Part shown: piece by piece, positions 7,574 through 15,986 of the stretch | Layout: each line of letters begins with the position of its first letter | Position numbering within the stretch: the stretch's first letter is position 1 | Source of the DNA: Eubacteriales bacterium | Lineage (GTDB): Bacteria; Bacillota; Clostridia; Lachnospirales; Lachnospiraceae | Assembly: GCA_030526715.1 (NCBI GenBank) | Contig: JAUNCG010000014.1 | Span: 1-48,349, forward strand | Direction: 5' to 3' | Length of the DNA: 48,349 nucleotides | Notes under the pieces: model-generated | What the model was told of the DNA's origin: nothing | The model's input: the letters and a program-made list of their open reading frames with translations, nothing else | The model's database searches: none | Made by a program: the position numbers and the translations under genes

Positions 7574-8568
7574 CGAACCGCATTTTGGGCATAATCTGTG
7601 ATGACAAGCTCCTCGTAAGGAGCGCGGATGCTCAATTCTCCGGCGCTGTCCAGAATATCCTGAAGGAGCTCAAAACTGCTTTTTTCAAAAATGAGATTTT
7701 CCTTCCAAGTGTCCTGATCAGCATATCGTTTTACAATTTTTGTGATAGTTTCCAAATCATTTTCAGGGAACTGGGGAGCGATCACAGCTGCAATGTCCTC
7801 AGGGGTATGGGTATTTACATAATCCATACCCTTTTGTAATGCGTTGGTGAAGCCCTGAATGATCTCTGGATGATCTGCAAGGTAGCTGCTCTTGGCACTG
7901 TAGGAGGTATATGGCACGTAGCCGGAATCTACCCCGAGGGACGCCACGACATATCCGGCGCCTTCCTGTTCGAGAGCGGTGGCGGAGGGCTCAAATTCTA
8001 CGGTGAAATCTCCCTGCCCTCCGGAAAAAGCAGCAGCGGTGGAACCAAAATCAATGCTTTGATCGATGGTGAGGTCCAAGATAGGATCAATGTCATGCTG
8101 CTTTAAAATATATTCAAAAACCATTTCCGGCATTCCGCCCTTTCTTCCACCAATTACAGTAGCCCCCTTTAGATCCTTCCAATGAAAGTTGGGGATTTCT
8201 TCCCGCGCAACCAGAAAATTTCCGGCTCGTTGCGTGAGCTGGGCGAAGTTGATGACATAGTCGGTAGCCCCCTCATTGTAAGCGTAGATGGTAGCTTCAC
8301 TGCCCATAAATCCGATCTGCGCATCTCCCGAAAGAACCGCGGTCATGACCTTGTCAGCGCCAAAACCGGTGACGAGATCAAGGGAAATCCCTTCCTCTGT
8401 AAAATATCCGTTTTCAATAGCGACGTACTGAGGCGCATAAAAAATGGAATGTGCTACTTCATTGAGTGTGACCGTCTCAAGGCTTTGGGAATCTCCTGCG
8501 CATACGGTAACAGGAGCTGCGACGGCGAGTGAGATTGCCAGAAATGTGGCGACAGTTGATTTGTGCAT
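7570..8568 (-). CDS. NMT1/SsuA-type ABC substrate-binding protein (orphan)
   Basis: A 332-residue periplasmic-binding-fold protein of the NMT1/THI5-SsuA group, which delivers thiamine precursors, sulfonates, nitrate or similar ligands to an ABC transporter. Family features are LNEVAHSIFYAPQYVAIENG near the N-terminus, FTEEGISLDLVTGFGADK, and the DAQIGFMGSEATIYAYNEGA ligand loop. The signal peptide ends VTVCAGD. The cysteine there is not in a proper lipobox (minus-1 is valine), so cleavage after VCA and secretion without a lipid anchor is possible. No permease or ATPase gene is next to it, which is unusual. A ribosome site AAAGGAGG lies before the ATG. Confidence 0.85.
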   Translation of the reverse strand: MHKSTVATFLAISLAVAAPVTVCAGDSQSLETVTLNEVAHSIFYAPQYVAIENGYFTEEGISLDLVTGFGADKVMTAVLSGDAQIGFMGSEATIYAYNEGATDYVINFAQLTQRAGNFLVAREEIPNFHWKDLKGATVIGGRKGGMPEMVFEYILKQHDIDPILDLTIDQSIDFGSTAAAFSGGQGDFTVEFEPSATALEQEGAGYVVASLGVDSGYVPYTSYSAKSSYLADHPEIIQGFTNALQKGMDYVNTHTPEDIAAVIAPQFPENDLETITKIVKRYADQDTWKENLIFEKSSFELLQDILDSAGELSIRAPYEELVITDYAQNAVR

Positions 8569-8747
8569 ATGAAATCCTCCTTTATTAATAACAACAGAAC
8601 GCGCTTGAAACGATTCTGTCGTTTACTGATAAACAGTATATGAAAGAAAAACAATTTGGTGTGTTGCGTAAAGGGGATAGGATTTGAAGGGAAAGTACGG
8701 TATAATGAAGCATAGTAAAAAGATAACAGACAGGATGTGGTGATAGC

Positions 8748-9485
8748 ATGGCATTATATGCGCTTGGAGATATGCATCTTTCCTTTCAGACTGACAAATC
8801 TATGAATATGTTTGGCAGTGTATGGAAAAAGCATGAACAGAAGATTGAGAAGTATTGTCACAAGCTGATACAACCGGAGGATACGCTTGTGATCACGGGA
8901 GACCATTCATGGGGGAGAAGTCTGGAGGAATGCAGGCTGGATCTGGAATTTATAGAGCAGCTTCCGGGAAGGAAGATCCTGCTGCGCGGGAATCACGATA
9001 TGTTCTGGGATGTAAAGAAGACACAGCGTCTGAATGAAGAATTTCAGGGAAAGCTGCAGTTTCTTCAGAATAATTACTATACATACGAAGATTACGCGCT
9101 TGTGGGGACGAAGGGGTATACCTTTGAAGGCCCGTTCTATCTTAATCACCGGGGGCAGATCATAGGATGGGATGAAAGAAAAGAAGAACAGGCCAAAAAA
9201 CTGGTCTTGCGTGAGGAAGTCAGATTAAGAGAATCCTTTGAAATGGCAAAAAAGGATGGATTTCAGAGATTTATTATGTTTTTACATTATCCGCCGACCA
9301 ATGTCATGGAGCGGGAGAGTGTGTTTACCCGGATCGCGCAAGAGTATGGTGCGGAGCATGTGGTGTATTCACATTGCCACGGGGAAAGCAGATTTCACGA
9401 TAGCATACAGGGAAGCTTTCATGGGACAGAGTATCATCTGGTGTCCGGAGACTATCTTCGTTTCCGTCCGGAGAGAATCATTTAA
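8748..9485 (+). CDS. Calcineurin-like metallophosphoesterase
   Basis: A 245-residue protein with the full metallophosphoesterase motif set: DMH (GDMHLSF) near residue 8, GDHSWG, GNHD (LLRGNHDMFWD), and the late histidines in FLHYPPTN and SHCHGE. These coordinate two metals and hydrolyse phosphate esters; the substrate cannot be deduced. The family member with GDHSWGRS is often annotated simply as metallophosphoesterase or serine/threonine phosphatase-like. The TAA stop is contributed by the first three bases of a dispersed repeat. The gene is flanked by unrelated genes and appears monocistronic. Confidence 0.88.
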   Translation: MALYALGDMHLSFQTDKSMNMFGSVWKKHEQKIEKYCHKLIQPEDTLVITGDHSWGRSLEECRLDLEFIEQLPGRKILLRGNHDMFWDVKKTQRLNEEFQGKLQFLQNNYYTYEDYALVGTKGYTFEGPFYLNHRGQIIGWDERKEEQAKKLVLREEVRLRESFEMAKKDGFQRFIMFLHYPPTNVMERESVFTRIAQEYGAEHVVYSHCHGESRFHDSIQGSFHGTEYHLVSGDYLRFRPERII

Positions 9486-9514
9486 CCGAATCAAGTAAGT
9501 CCCCCGCTTCAAAT
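9483..9514 (+). repeat. Dispersed repeat, copy A
   Basis: A 32-base unit beginning TAACCGAATCAAG and ending CCCCCGCTTCAAAT. It is identical to 35997-36028 and similar to the left arm of the inverted repeat at 32813-32886. Its TAA is the stop codon of the metallophosphoesterase gene. It is followed by a hairpin with arms AAGCGGAT (9518-9525) and ATCCGCTT (9533-9540), which may act as a weak terminator although no T-run follows. Confidence 0.85.
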
Positions 9515-9545
9515 GCGAAGCGGATTGCGAATATCCGCTTGACTA

Positions 9546-9574
9546 TTGATAAACAAAAGTGGATTTAGTATAAT
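9546..9574 (+). promoter_or_regulatory. Sigma-A promoter of proB
   Basis: TTGATA and TATAAT are separated by 17 bases. The proB start codon is 45 bases downstream of the minus-10. Confidence 0.75.
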
Positions 9575-9618
9575 AAGACATTAAGCAAAAAAACGGGGAT
9601 AAGGAGTAGTCAGAGATC

Positions 9619-10416
9619 ATGGGGATTAAAAGAAATCGAATGGTAGTAAAGGTAGGCACATCCACATTGACGAATGAGCTGGGTAACAGCAATCTGAGAA
9701 AATTTGATGAGCTGGCATTGATTTTATCTGATCTTCAGAATATGGGGAACGAGGTCGTGCTGGTCTCTTCAGGCGCTATTGCTGTTGGCGCGCAGAAGAT
9801 GCATTTGAAAGAAAAGCCTACGGAGCTTCGTATGAAGCAGGCAGCAGCGGCTGTGGGACAGTGCGAGAATATGTTTCTGTATGATAAGTTTTTTGGCTAC
9901 TACAATAAGACCGTTGCGCAGATTTTGCTGAATGCGGACGATATGGTGGATGAGATAAAAAAAGAAAACCTTGCGAATACCTTTGAGGCGCTTTTAGAGC
10001 AGGAGATTATTCCTGTGGTAAATGAGAACGATTCCGTCAGCTGTAAGGAGATAGAGTCAGAGGAGAAGATTTTCGGTGATAATGATATGCTGTCAGCGGT
10101 GGTGGCCGTGCTCTGCAAAGCGGATAAGCTGGTCATTTTATCAGATATTGACGGGTTTTATGACAGAGATCCGAGGCTGACAAAGAATGCGACCCTCATC
10201 AGTCGAGTGGAAAAGATCGATGAGAGTACCTATGCGCTGGCAGGTGGTGCAGGCTCCAGACGCGGAACCGGAGGAATGAAGACGAAGCTTCAGGCGGCCG
10301 ATATTGCTACTGCGCAGGGCATTGATGTGATCGTGACCAACGGTAAGCATCCGCAGGTGCTCTATGATATCGTGAAGGGTGAGAAGGTAGGCACACTGTT
10401 TGTGGCACAGAGATAG
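9619..10416 (+). CDS. proB: Glutamate 5-kinase, short form without PUA domain
   Basis: Phosphorylates L-glutamate with ATP, the first step of proline synthesis. The 265-residue amino acid kinase domain shows VVKVGTSTLTN, the glycine-rich VVLVSSGAIAVGAQKM, VVNENDSVS, the segment FGDNDMLSAVVA and the ATP-site GGMKTKLQAA. Many ProB proteins, such as that of E. coli, carry a C-terminal PUA domain (about 370 residues in total); this one ends right after the kinase domain, as in several Firmicutes. proA is not adjacent, which is unusual. The gene has its own promoter and a strong terminator, so it is a single-gene unit. Confidence 0.93.
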   Translation: MGIKRNRMVVKVGTSTLTNELGNSNLRKFDELALILSDLQNMGNEVVLVSSGAIAVGAQKMHLKEKPTELRMKQAAAAVGQCENMFLYDKFFGYYNKTVAQILLNADDMVDEIKKENLANTFEALLEQEIIPVVNENDSVSCKEIESEEKIFGDNDMLSAVVAVLCKADKLVILSDIDGFYDRDPRLTKNATLISRVEKIDESTYALAGGAGSRRGTGGMKTKLQAADIATAQGIDVIVTNGKHPQVLYDIVKGEKVGTLFVAQR

Positions 10417-10448
10417 AGTTGCAGCTTCTATAAGAAAATTAAAATAAA

Positions 10449-10486
10449 ATGACTCCGCTTATGATGTATAAGCGGAGTCATTGTTG
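10449..10486 (+). terminator. Rho-independent terminator after proB
   Basis: A perfect 14-base-pair stem (arms 10449-10462 and 10468-10481, core ACTCCGCTT/AAGCGGAGT) with a five-base loop, followed by TTGTTGT. On the minus strand it could also end the RNase P RNA transcript, whose 3' end is about 40 bases away. Confidence 0.85.
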
Positions 10487-10522
10487 TCCTATGAAAAGAT
10501 GGGAGTCTCCATCTGTCATGAA

Positions 10523-10870
10523 AATATGAGCCGGGCGATAAGCCGGGTTATGTCGTGAATGATCATCTATCCAGACCTGACGTCGCCGTCAGGCTCAAGC
10601 GACCTACCGAAAGCAGACGGGCCGCCTTATGCTTTTCTTCGGTCTTGCTTCGAATGGGGTTTACATATGCCCCGACTGTTACCAGCCGGGCGGTAGTCTC
10701 TTACACTGCCCTTCCACCCTTACCTCCCATCGGAAGGCGGTTCATTTCTGTTGCACTATCCTTGGAGTCGCCTCCACCGGACGTTATCCGGCATCCTGCC
10801 CTGTGAAGCCCGGACTTTCCTCGTCTGGCACCTTTCGGACAGCCAGCCGCGATCATTTACCCGACTCATG
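10523..10870 (-). ncRNA. rnpB: RNase P RNA (bacterial type A-like)
   Basis: On the minus strand this stretch carries the universal RNase P RNA core: GAGGAAAGTCCGGGCTTC, CAGGGCAG and GATAACGTCCGG near the 5' end, and the second P4 strand region AACAGAAA further on. The two termini pair as helix P1: plus-strand 10859-10869 and 10526-10536 are complementary with a few G-U pairs. The RNA is the catalytic subunit that removes tRNA 5' leaders. The ends are set by P1 and by a promoter whose expected start falls near 10870; the 3' end may extend a few bases. The T-rich elements on its opposite strand form only spurious reading frames. Confidence 0.95.
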
Positions 10871-10876
10871 GACTTC

Positions 10877-10904
10877 ATTATAAAACAGAAAATAAAAATG
10901 TCAA
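10877..10904 (-). promoter_or_regulatory. Consensus sigma-A promoter of rnpB
   Basis: Read on the minus strand, TTGACA (10899-10904) and TATAAT (10877-10882) are both perfect, with a 16-base A/T-rich spacer. Expected transcription start is close to the P1 helix of the RNase P RNA. Confidence 0.9.
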
Positions 10905-11057
10905 GTGTCAAGTGTGATTTCTGTATTTAAGGTGTGGCATTCATGAAAGAAGTATGTTATACTCATCGGGAAATGGCAATATTGACAGATATTGCGCATA
11001 GATTTCAGAATGATGAAAGAAAGGACAGGACAGTAAGATCAGCTGTCGGGTGTAGGT

Positions 11058-11351
11058 ATGGGAGCGCTGGTAAAGAATGAAAATCAGTATGTGCATAAAA
11101 ATAAGGGCGTCTGTTCCTCTGCGATCGAGTTTGAGGTGGAGAACGGTACATTGAAGAATGTACAGTTTATCGGCGGATGTAACGGGAATACGCAGGGTAT
11201 CAGTAAGCTGGTAGAGGGGATGAAGGTGGAAGACGTGATCACACGTCTCGAAGGCGTCAAATGCGGTACACGTCCGACCTCATGTCCGGATCAGCTCGCA
11301 AAGGCTCTGAAGGCTTATCAGGAGGATGCTGCGAATACAGCGGCAATGTAA
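11058..11351 (+). CDS. TSCPD-domain (TIGR03905-like) small protein
   Basis: A 97-residue protein with NKGVCSSAIEFEVENG, a glycine/cysteine loop FIGGCNGNTQGIS, and GTRPTSCPDQLAKAL, the TSCPD motif that names the domain. This domain is also found at the C-terminus of some ribonucleotide reductases and as free small proteins of unknown function. Conserved cysteines (CSS, GGCNGN, KCG, SCPD) suggest metal binding, but this is inference. It lies 30 bases before fprA and is probably cotranscribed. The ATG at 11058 is the first in frame with homology; its ribosome site is weak (GTAGG). Confidence 0.8.
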   Translation: MGALVKNENQYVHKNKGVCSSAIEFEVENGTLKNVQFIGGCNGNTQGISKLVEGMKVEDVITRLEGVKCGTRPTSCPDQLAKALKAYQEDAANTAAM

Positions 11352-11381
11352 TGAAATATCTTTAGGAAAGAGGAGGTACAA

Positions 11382-12536
11382 ATGAAAATTACAAAGGATA
11401 TTCTCTATGTTGGAGTGAACGATCATCAGGTAGATCTGTTTGAAGGTCAGTATGATGTGCCGAATGGCATGGCATACAATTCTTATGTTATCATGGATGA
11501 GAAGATCGCCGTGATGGATACGGTGGATATCAACTTTAAACAGGAGTGGCTGGATAATATTGAGAAGGTATTAAATGGAAGAAAGCCGGATTATCTGGTG
11601 GTTCAGCATATGGAGCCGGATCATTCGGCAAATATTGCCAACTTCCTGAAGGTGTATCCGGATACCACGTTAGTGGCAAATGCAAAGACCTATACCATGA
11701 TGGATCAGTTCTTTACACTGGATGAAGGTGTAAAGCGTCTTACGGTAGGAAATGGTGAGAGTCTTGCGCTTGGGAAACATACTTTGACCTTCGTATTTGC
11801 ACCGATGGTGCATTGGCCGGAGGTTATGGTGACCTATGACAGCACGGATAAGGTACTGTTTTCCGCGGACGGTTTCGGTAAATTCGGTGCGAATGATGTG
11901 GAGGAAGCATGGGACTGCGAGGCACGCCGTTATTATATCGGTATTGTCGGCAAGTTTGGTGTACAGGTGCAGACGCTGTTGAAGAAGGCGGCAACGCTGG
12001 ATATCGAGATCATCTGCCCGCTTCATGGTCCGGTACTGACGGAGAATCTTGGTCATTATATTGAAAAATACGATATCTGGTCTTCCTATCGTCCGGAAAA
12101 TGAAGGCGTAGTGATTGCCTACACCTCTGTTTACGGAAACACAAAGCAGGCTGCAGAACTGCTGGCGAAGAAGCTGGAGGAAAAGGGTTGTCCGAAGGTA
12201 TCCCTGTTTGATCTTGCCAGAGATGATATGGCAGAGGCTGTAGAAGACGCATTCCGCTACGACCGTCTGGTGCTTGCAACGACGACCTATAACGGGGAGA
12301 TTTTCCCGTTCATGAGAGAGTATATCAATCATCTCACAGAGCGCAGCTATCAGAACCGCAGAGTGGCATTCATTGAGAATGGTACATGGGCGCCGACTGC
12401 AAACAGAGTGATGGGCAAGATGCTGGAGAACAGCAAGAATCTGACTTTTGCAGAGAACAATGTAACGATCCGTTCAGCAGTGAAGCCGGAGACAGAGGAA
12501 GCCCTTGAGAAGCTGGCAGAGGAGTTTTGCAAATAA
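11382..12536 (+). CDS. fprA: FprA family A-type flavodiiron protein
   Basis: This 384-residue cytoplasmic enzyme reduces oxygen to water or nitric oxide to nitrous oxide and protects anaerobes. The N-terminal metallo-beta-lactamase domain carries the di-iron ligands His76-x-Glu78-x-Asp80-His81 (QHMEPDHSAN), His144 (MVHWPEV), Asp163 (SADGFGKFG) and His215 (CPLHGPVL). The C-terminal flavodoxin domain from about residue 245 begins IAYTSVYGNTKQAAEL for FMN phosphate binding. All ligands are present, so an active oxygen or NO reductase is expected. No rubredoxin domain is fused; electrons must come from a separate partner. It follows the TSCPD gene and is preceded by AAGAGGAGG. Confidence 0.93.
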   Translation: MKITKDILYVGVNDHQVDLFEGQYDVPNGMAYNSYVIMDEKIAVMDTVDINFKQEWLDNIEKVLNGRKPDYLVVQHMEPDHSANIANFLKVYPDTTLVANAKTYTMMDQFFTLDEGVKRLTVGNGESLALGKHTLTFVFAPMVHWPEVMVTYDSTDKVLFSADGFGKFGANDVEEAWDCEARRYYIGIVGKFGVQVQTLLKKAATLDIEIICPLHGPVLTENLGHYIEKYDIWSSYRPENEGVVIAYTSVYGNTKQAAELLAKKLEEKGCPKVSLFDLARDDMAEAVEDAFRYDRLVLATTTYNGEIFPFMREYINHLTERSYQNRRVAFIENGTWAPTANRVMGKMLENSKNLTFAENNVTIRSAVKPETEEALEKLAEEFCK

Positions 12537-12570
12537 GCGTAACGCTTGATCGATCATAAGCATTATATAT

Positions 12571-12609
12571 AAAAGACAGGAGCCGCACGTTAACGGTTCC
12601 TGCCTTTTA
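12571..12609. terminator. Bidirectional terminator between fprA and pyrI
   Basis: Stem with arms AGACAGGAGCCG and CGGTTCCTGCCT around an eight-base loop, flanked by AAAA on the left and TTTT on the right. It can therefore serve both convergent genes. Confidence 0.85.
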
Positions 12610-12623
12610 TATGTGCAGTGATT

Positions 12624-13052
12624 TTATTTTCTGCTATAACGCTCTTCACAGTATCTGCAGCGATAGATACCTTTCTCAGAATCGGTAAGCACAAAGACGT
12701 GTTCCAGCTCCTGTTCGATGGATGTGATGCAGCGCGGGTTGCGGCATTTGATGACATTGATGATCTGCTTCGGCAGAGTCAGCGCCTTCTTTTCTACGAT
12801 TTTTCCATCCTTGATGATATTCACGGTGATATTGTGATCGATGAATCCAAGAATATCGAGATTCAGAGTATCAATAGGGCATTCCACCTTGATGATATCC
12901 TTGCGCCCCATTTTATTGCTGGTGGCATTCTTAATAATAGCCACAGTACAGTCGAGTTTATCCAGTTTTAGGTCATGATAGATGGTCATGCTGCGACCGG
13001 CCTCAATATGATCTAATACAAAGCCTTCCTGTAATTCGCCAACATTTAACAT
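12624..13052 (-). CDS. pyrI: Aspartate carbamoyltransferase regulatory subunit
   Basis: A 142-residue regulatory chain that binds nucleotides and, through a zinc site, the PyrB catalytic chain. The start MLNVGELQEGFVLDHI is chosen because AGGAGG precedes it; a longer in-frame start at 13082 would overlap pyrB. Recognisable parts are HIEAGRSMTIYHDL and the nucleotide-domain segment VAIIKNATSNKMGRKDIIKV. The zinc ligands are two cysteine pairs, CRNPRC and CRYC, with the usual spacing. It is separated from pyrB by 14 bases and cotranscribed. The presence of pyrI means the enzyme is probably allosterically regulated, unlike that of Bacillus. Confidence 0.93.
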   Translation of the reverse strand: MLNVGELQEGFVLDHIEAGRSMTIYHDLKLDKLDCTVAIIKNATSNKMGRKDIIKVECPIDTLNLDILGFIDHNITVNIIKDGKIVEKKALTLPKQIINVIKCRNPRCITSIEQELEHVFVLTDSEKGIYRCRYCEERYSRK

Positions 13053-13066
13053 GGACGGTTCCTCCT

Positions 13067-13987
13067 TTACATATCTTTCCATTTCAGAAGTGTGAGTATC
13101 AAAGCCATTCTTACATAGACACCATACCGCGCCTGCTGGAAGTATACGGCTCTCGGATCGTCGTCCACTTCAACAGAGATCTCATTGACACGCGGAAGCG
13201 GATGCAGTACCAGCATATCTTTCGGTGCAAGCTCCATTTTTTTCTTATCGAGAATATAGAAATCCTTCATGCGGACATAGTCTTCTTCGTTGAAGAAACG
13301 TTCCTTCTGAACTCTGGTCATATAGAGAATATCGAGCTTTGGCATAGCGTCCTCCAGACGGACCTCTTCACGATAGTCGATATGATTCCGATCCAGAACA
13401 TCCTCACGCATGTAGCTTGGGATACGCAGTTCTTCTGGGGAAATCAGTATAAAACGGACATTCGGATAGCGGATCATCGCATGGATCAGGGAGTGGACCG
13501 TGCGTCCGAACTTCAGATCTCCGCACAGACCGATGGTCAGATTGTCCAGACGACCCTTCAGGGAATGAATGGTCAGCAGATCGGTCAGAGTCTGGGTCGG
13601 ATGCTGATGACCGCCGTCTCCTGCGTTGATGATTGGAATACCTGATTTAGTGGATGCCACAAGTGGTGCGCCTTCCTTCGGATGGCGGATCGCACAGATA
13701 TCCGCATAGGAGGATACCACGCGGATGGTGTCGGAGATGCTTTCGCCCTTACTTGCGGAGCTGGAGTCGGCCGAAGAAAAACCAAGTACTTTACCGCCTA
13801 AATTTAACATTGCAGCTTCAAAGCTGAGTCGGGTACGGGTACTTGGTTCATAAAATAAGGTCGCTAATTTCAAACCGTCACACTTGTGTGCGTATTCCTG
13901 CGGATGCGCTTCGATATCATTCGCAAGCTTTAAAATATCGTCAAGCTCTTCTACGCTAAGATCCAGCGGATTCATTAAATGCCTCAT
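13067..13987 (-). CDS. pyrB: Aspartate carbamoyltransferase catalytic subunit
   Basis: Joins carbamoyl phosphate to aspartate in the first committed step of pyrimidine synthesis. The carbamoyl phosphate site STRTR is in [12 protein letters not shown], the second region is [15 protein letters not shown], and the [10 protein letters not shown] motif lies near the C-terminus. Start ATG 13987 ([11 protein letters not shown]) has AGAGGTG at suitable spacing; the upstream GTG at 13999 overlaps that site. The product is 306 residues, normal for PyrB. Together with pyrI it forms a two-gene operon divergent from folC. A TATACT box is seen about 35 bases upstream, but no convincing minus-35 and no attenuator. 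Confidence 0.95.
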   Translation of the reverse strand: MRHLMNPLDLSVEELDDILKLANDIEAHPQEYAHKCDGLKLATLFYEPSTRTRLSFEAAMLNLGGKVLGFSSADSSSASKGESISDTIRVVSSYADICAIRHPKEGAPLVASTKSGIPIINAGDGGHQHPTQTLTDLLTIHSLKGRLDNLTIGLCGDLKFGRTVHSLIHAMIRYPNVRFILISPEELRIPSYMREDVLDRNHIDYREEVRLEDAMPKLDILYMTRVQKERFFNEEDYVRMKDFYILDKKKMELAPKDMLVLHPLPRVNEISVEVDDDPRAVYFQQARYGVYVRMALILTLLKWKDM

Positions 13988-14064
13988 GAAATTTTTCACC
14001 TCTTCATTAAATTTTTTTCAGTATACTACAGATTAAAAAAAAGAAAAAGAGGGAAATTCAGATT

Positions 14065-14093
14065 TTGACAAAATACTATAAATGGACTATAAT
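14065..14093 (+). promoter_or_regulatory. Consensus sigma-A promoter of the folate-phenylalanine-polyphosphate operon
   Basis: TTGACA and TATAAT are both perfect with a 17-base spacer, giving a leader of only about 28 bases before the folC start codon. There is no room for a THF riboswitch. Confidence 0.9.
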
Positions 14094-14128
14094 TAGAAAT
14101 CAATTGAGTTTAGAATGGAAGTAATAAA

Positions 14129-15430
14129 ATGGACTACAGAGAAGCAAGAGTATATTTAGACGAAGCTGCTAAATACGGAAGTGTACTTGGCTTGGATAAT
14201 ATGAGAGAATTGCTGGGGAGACTCGGCAATCCGCAGGATGAACTCAAGTTCATACATATCTCCGGGACGAATGGAAAGGGTTCCGTATTGGCATATCTTT
14301 CGACGATCCTGATGGAAGCGGGGTATCGTGTGGGCAGGTATATTTCTCCGACCCTGTTTTCTTATCGTGAGAGGATTCAGGTGAATGAAGAGTTTATCCG
14401 CAGGGAGTCTCTGGCCGTTCATGTTTCGCGGATTCGCGAGACGATCGAGCAGATGCAGAAGGAGGGATTGCCGCATCCTACTGTGTTTGAGATAGAGACG
14501 GCTTTGAGTTTTCTCTATTTTGCGGAAGAACGCTGTGATATCGTGGTTCTGGAGACTGGTATGGGAGGTCTGACGGATGCGACGAATATCATTCGGACGA
14601 CGGTAATGGAGGTGCTGGTGAAGATCAGCATGGATCATATGCAGTTCTTGGGGAACACCCTGTCAGAGATCGCGGCACAGAAGGCGGGAATCATCAAACC
14701 GCACACCGTAGCGGTCAGCACGAGGCAGGAGCCGGAGGCTATGCAGGTAATAGAAGCACAGGTGGAAAAGACAGGGTCGGTATTGTTTGTGGCAGATCCG
14801 GCAGATGCCGCGGATATTCATTACGGATTGGAGCGCCAGAGCTTTTCTTACGATGGACTGGAGCATCTGGAGATATCGCTGGCGGGAAGCTATCAGATCG
14901 CGAATGCGGTAACGGCTGTGACGGCAGTGAGAGCGCTACGGACGCTGGGCTATGAGATCTCGGAAGAGCAGCTGCGCAGAGGACTTCGCAGAACACAGTG
15001 GAGAGGCAGATTTACCGTGCTGTGCAGACATCCGTTGATCGTGATGGATGGAGCACATAATCCGGATGGGGCACTTCAGCTGAAAAACTCCATCGAGCAA
15101 TACTTTAAAGGAAGACGTATTTTTTATATCTGCGGTATGTTCCGGGATAAGGACTACGAGACAGTACTGCGGACGGTGTCGCCTTACAGTGATACGATAT
15201 TTACGATACAGACGCCGGGGAATCCAAGGGCGCTCCCGGCTGAGGAATTGGCAAAGGCGGCAAGACCGTATTTTGCACAGGTGAAAGCAGAACGGACGAT
15301 CGCTGAGGCGTTAGAGGATGCACTGCGGCAGGCACAACAGGAAGAAGATGTAATACTTGCATTTGGCTCACTGTCATTTTTGGGAGAGTTTTCCGGGGCA
15401 GTGGAGAAGATAAAGGAGATAGGGCAATGA
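14129..15430 (+). CDS. folC: Folylpolyglutamate/dihydrofolate synthase, divergent copy
   Basis: A 433-residue Mur-ligase-like enzyme that adds glutamate to dihydropteroate and/or folates with ATP. The P-loop is [14 protein letters not shown]; the second region is [14 protein letters not shown] and the later nucleotide motif [13 protein letters not shown]. The usual GGRLDATN signature is altered here to GGLTDATN, losing the conserved arginine, whereas the second folC at 29.7 kb keeps it. This copy leads the folate operon and overlaps folE by four bases (ATGA). Its position suggests the dihydrofolate synthase role, with the other copy for polyglutamylation; that is inference. Confidence 0.9.
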   Translation: MDYREARVYLDEAAKYGSVLGLDNMRELLGRLGNPQDELKFIHISGTNGKGSVLAYLSTILMEAGYRVGRYISPTLFSYRERIQVNEEFIRRESLAVHVSRIRETIEQMQKEGLPHPTVFEIETALSFLYFAEERCDIVVLETGMGGLTDATNIIRTTVMEVLVKISMDHMQFLGNTLSEIAAQKAGIIKPHTVAVSTRQEPEAMQVIEAQVEKTGSVLFVADPADAADIHYGLERQSFSYDGLEHLEISLAGSYQIANAVTAVTAVRALRTLGYEISEEQLRRGLRRTQWRGRFTVLCRHPLIVMDGAHNPDGALQLKNSIEQYFKGRRIFYICGMFRDKDYETVLRTVSPYSDTIFTIQTPGNPRALPAEELAKAARPYFAQVKAERTIAEALEDALRQAQQEEDVILAFGSLSFLGEFSGAVEKIKEIGQ

Positions 15431-15984
15431 TGGATCAGGAGAAGATCAAAGAGGGAGTAAGACTGATACTGGAGGGTATCGGTGAGGATATCAACAGAGA
15501 GGGACTTGTGGAGACGCCGGATCGGATCGCCCGCATGTATGAGGAGATCGCAGGCGGAATGTACGAGGATGCCGCAAAGCATCTGGAGAAACGCTTCCAT
15601 GTGGACAGCGGCGAGATGGTACTGGAGAAGGATATCACTTTTTACTCTATGTGTGAGCATCATATGCTGCCCTTCTACGGCAAGGCACATGTAGCATATG
15701 TCCCGAATGATTCTGTTGTAGGATTGAGTAAGATCGCTCGTACCGTGAATGTATTTGCGCGCAGACTGCAGCTTCAGGAACAGCTCACGGCGCAGATTGC
15801 GGATGCCTTTATGGATAATCTGGCACCGCAGGGGGTGATGGTGATGATCGAGGCGGAGCACCTTTGTATGACTATGCGCGGAGTCAAGAAGCCGGGCAGC
15901 AAGACGGTGACGGTAGTGACCAGAGGTGTGTTTGATGATAACGAGCAGCTGCAGAATCGTTTTTACCGTATGCTGGAGAGATAA
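15427..15984 (+). CDS. folE: GTP cyclohydrolase I
   Basis: Converts GTP to 7,8-dihydroneopterin triphosphate, the first step of folate synthesis. The 185-residue protein shows [14 protein letters not shown], the zinc site Cys76 and His79 in [19 protein letters not shown], and the third zinc ligand Cys147 in [17 protein letters not shown]. The catalytic histidine is in the same EHLCM segment. All expected residues are present and length is normal. Start and stop are coupled to neighbours: it overlaps folC by four bases and is two bases from the HD gene. Confidence 0.96.
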   Translation: MMDQEKIKEGVRLILEGIGEDINREGLVETPDRIARMYEEIAGGMYEDAAKHLEKRFHVDSGEMVLEKDITFYSMCEHHMLPFYGKAHVAYVPNDSVVGLSKIARTVNVFARRLQLQEQLTAQIADAFMDNLAPQGVMVMIEAEHLCMTMRGVKKPGSKTVTVVTRGVFDDNEQLQNRFYRMLER

Positions 15985-15986
15985 GA

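Noticed and set aside
8600..8650. Palindrome GTTTA-CTGA-TAAAC upstream of the NMT1-type binding protein gene
   Set aside because: Arms are only five bases and A/T-rich, so chance is likely, and no promoter could be placed with it.
10555..10883. Two ORFs on the plus strand (83 and 84 codons)
   Set aside because: They lie opposite the RNase P RNA gene and have no ribosome site; the RNA explains the sequence.
14000..14128. Possible THF riboswitch before folC
   Set aside because: The promoter at 14065-14093 leaves a leader of only about 28 bases, too short for a THF aptamer, and the conserved core is absent.
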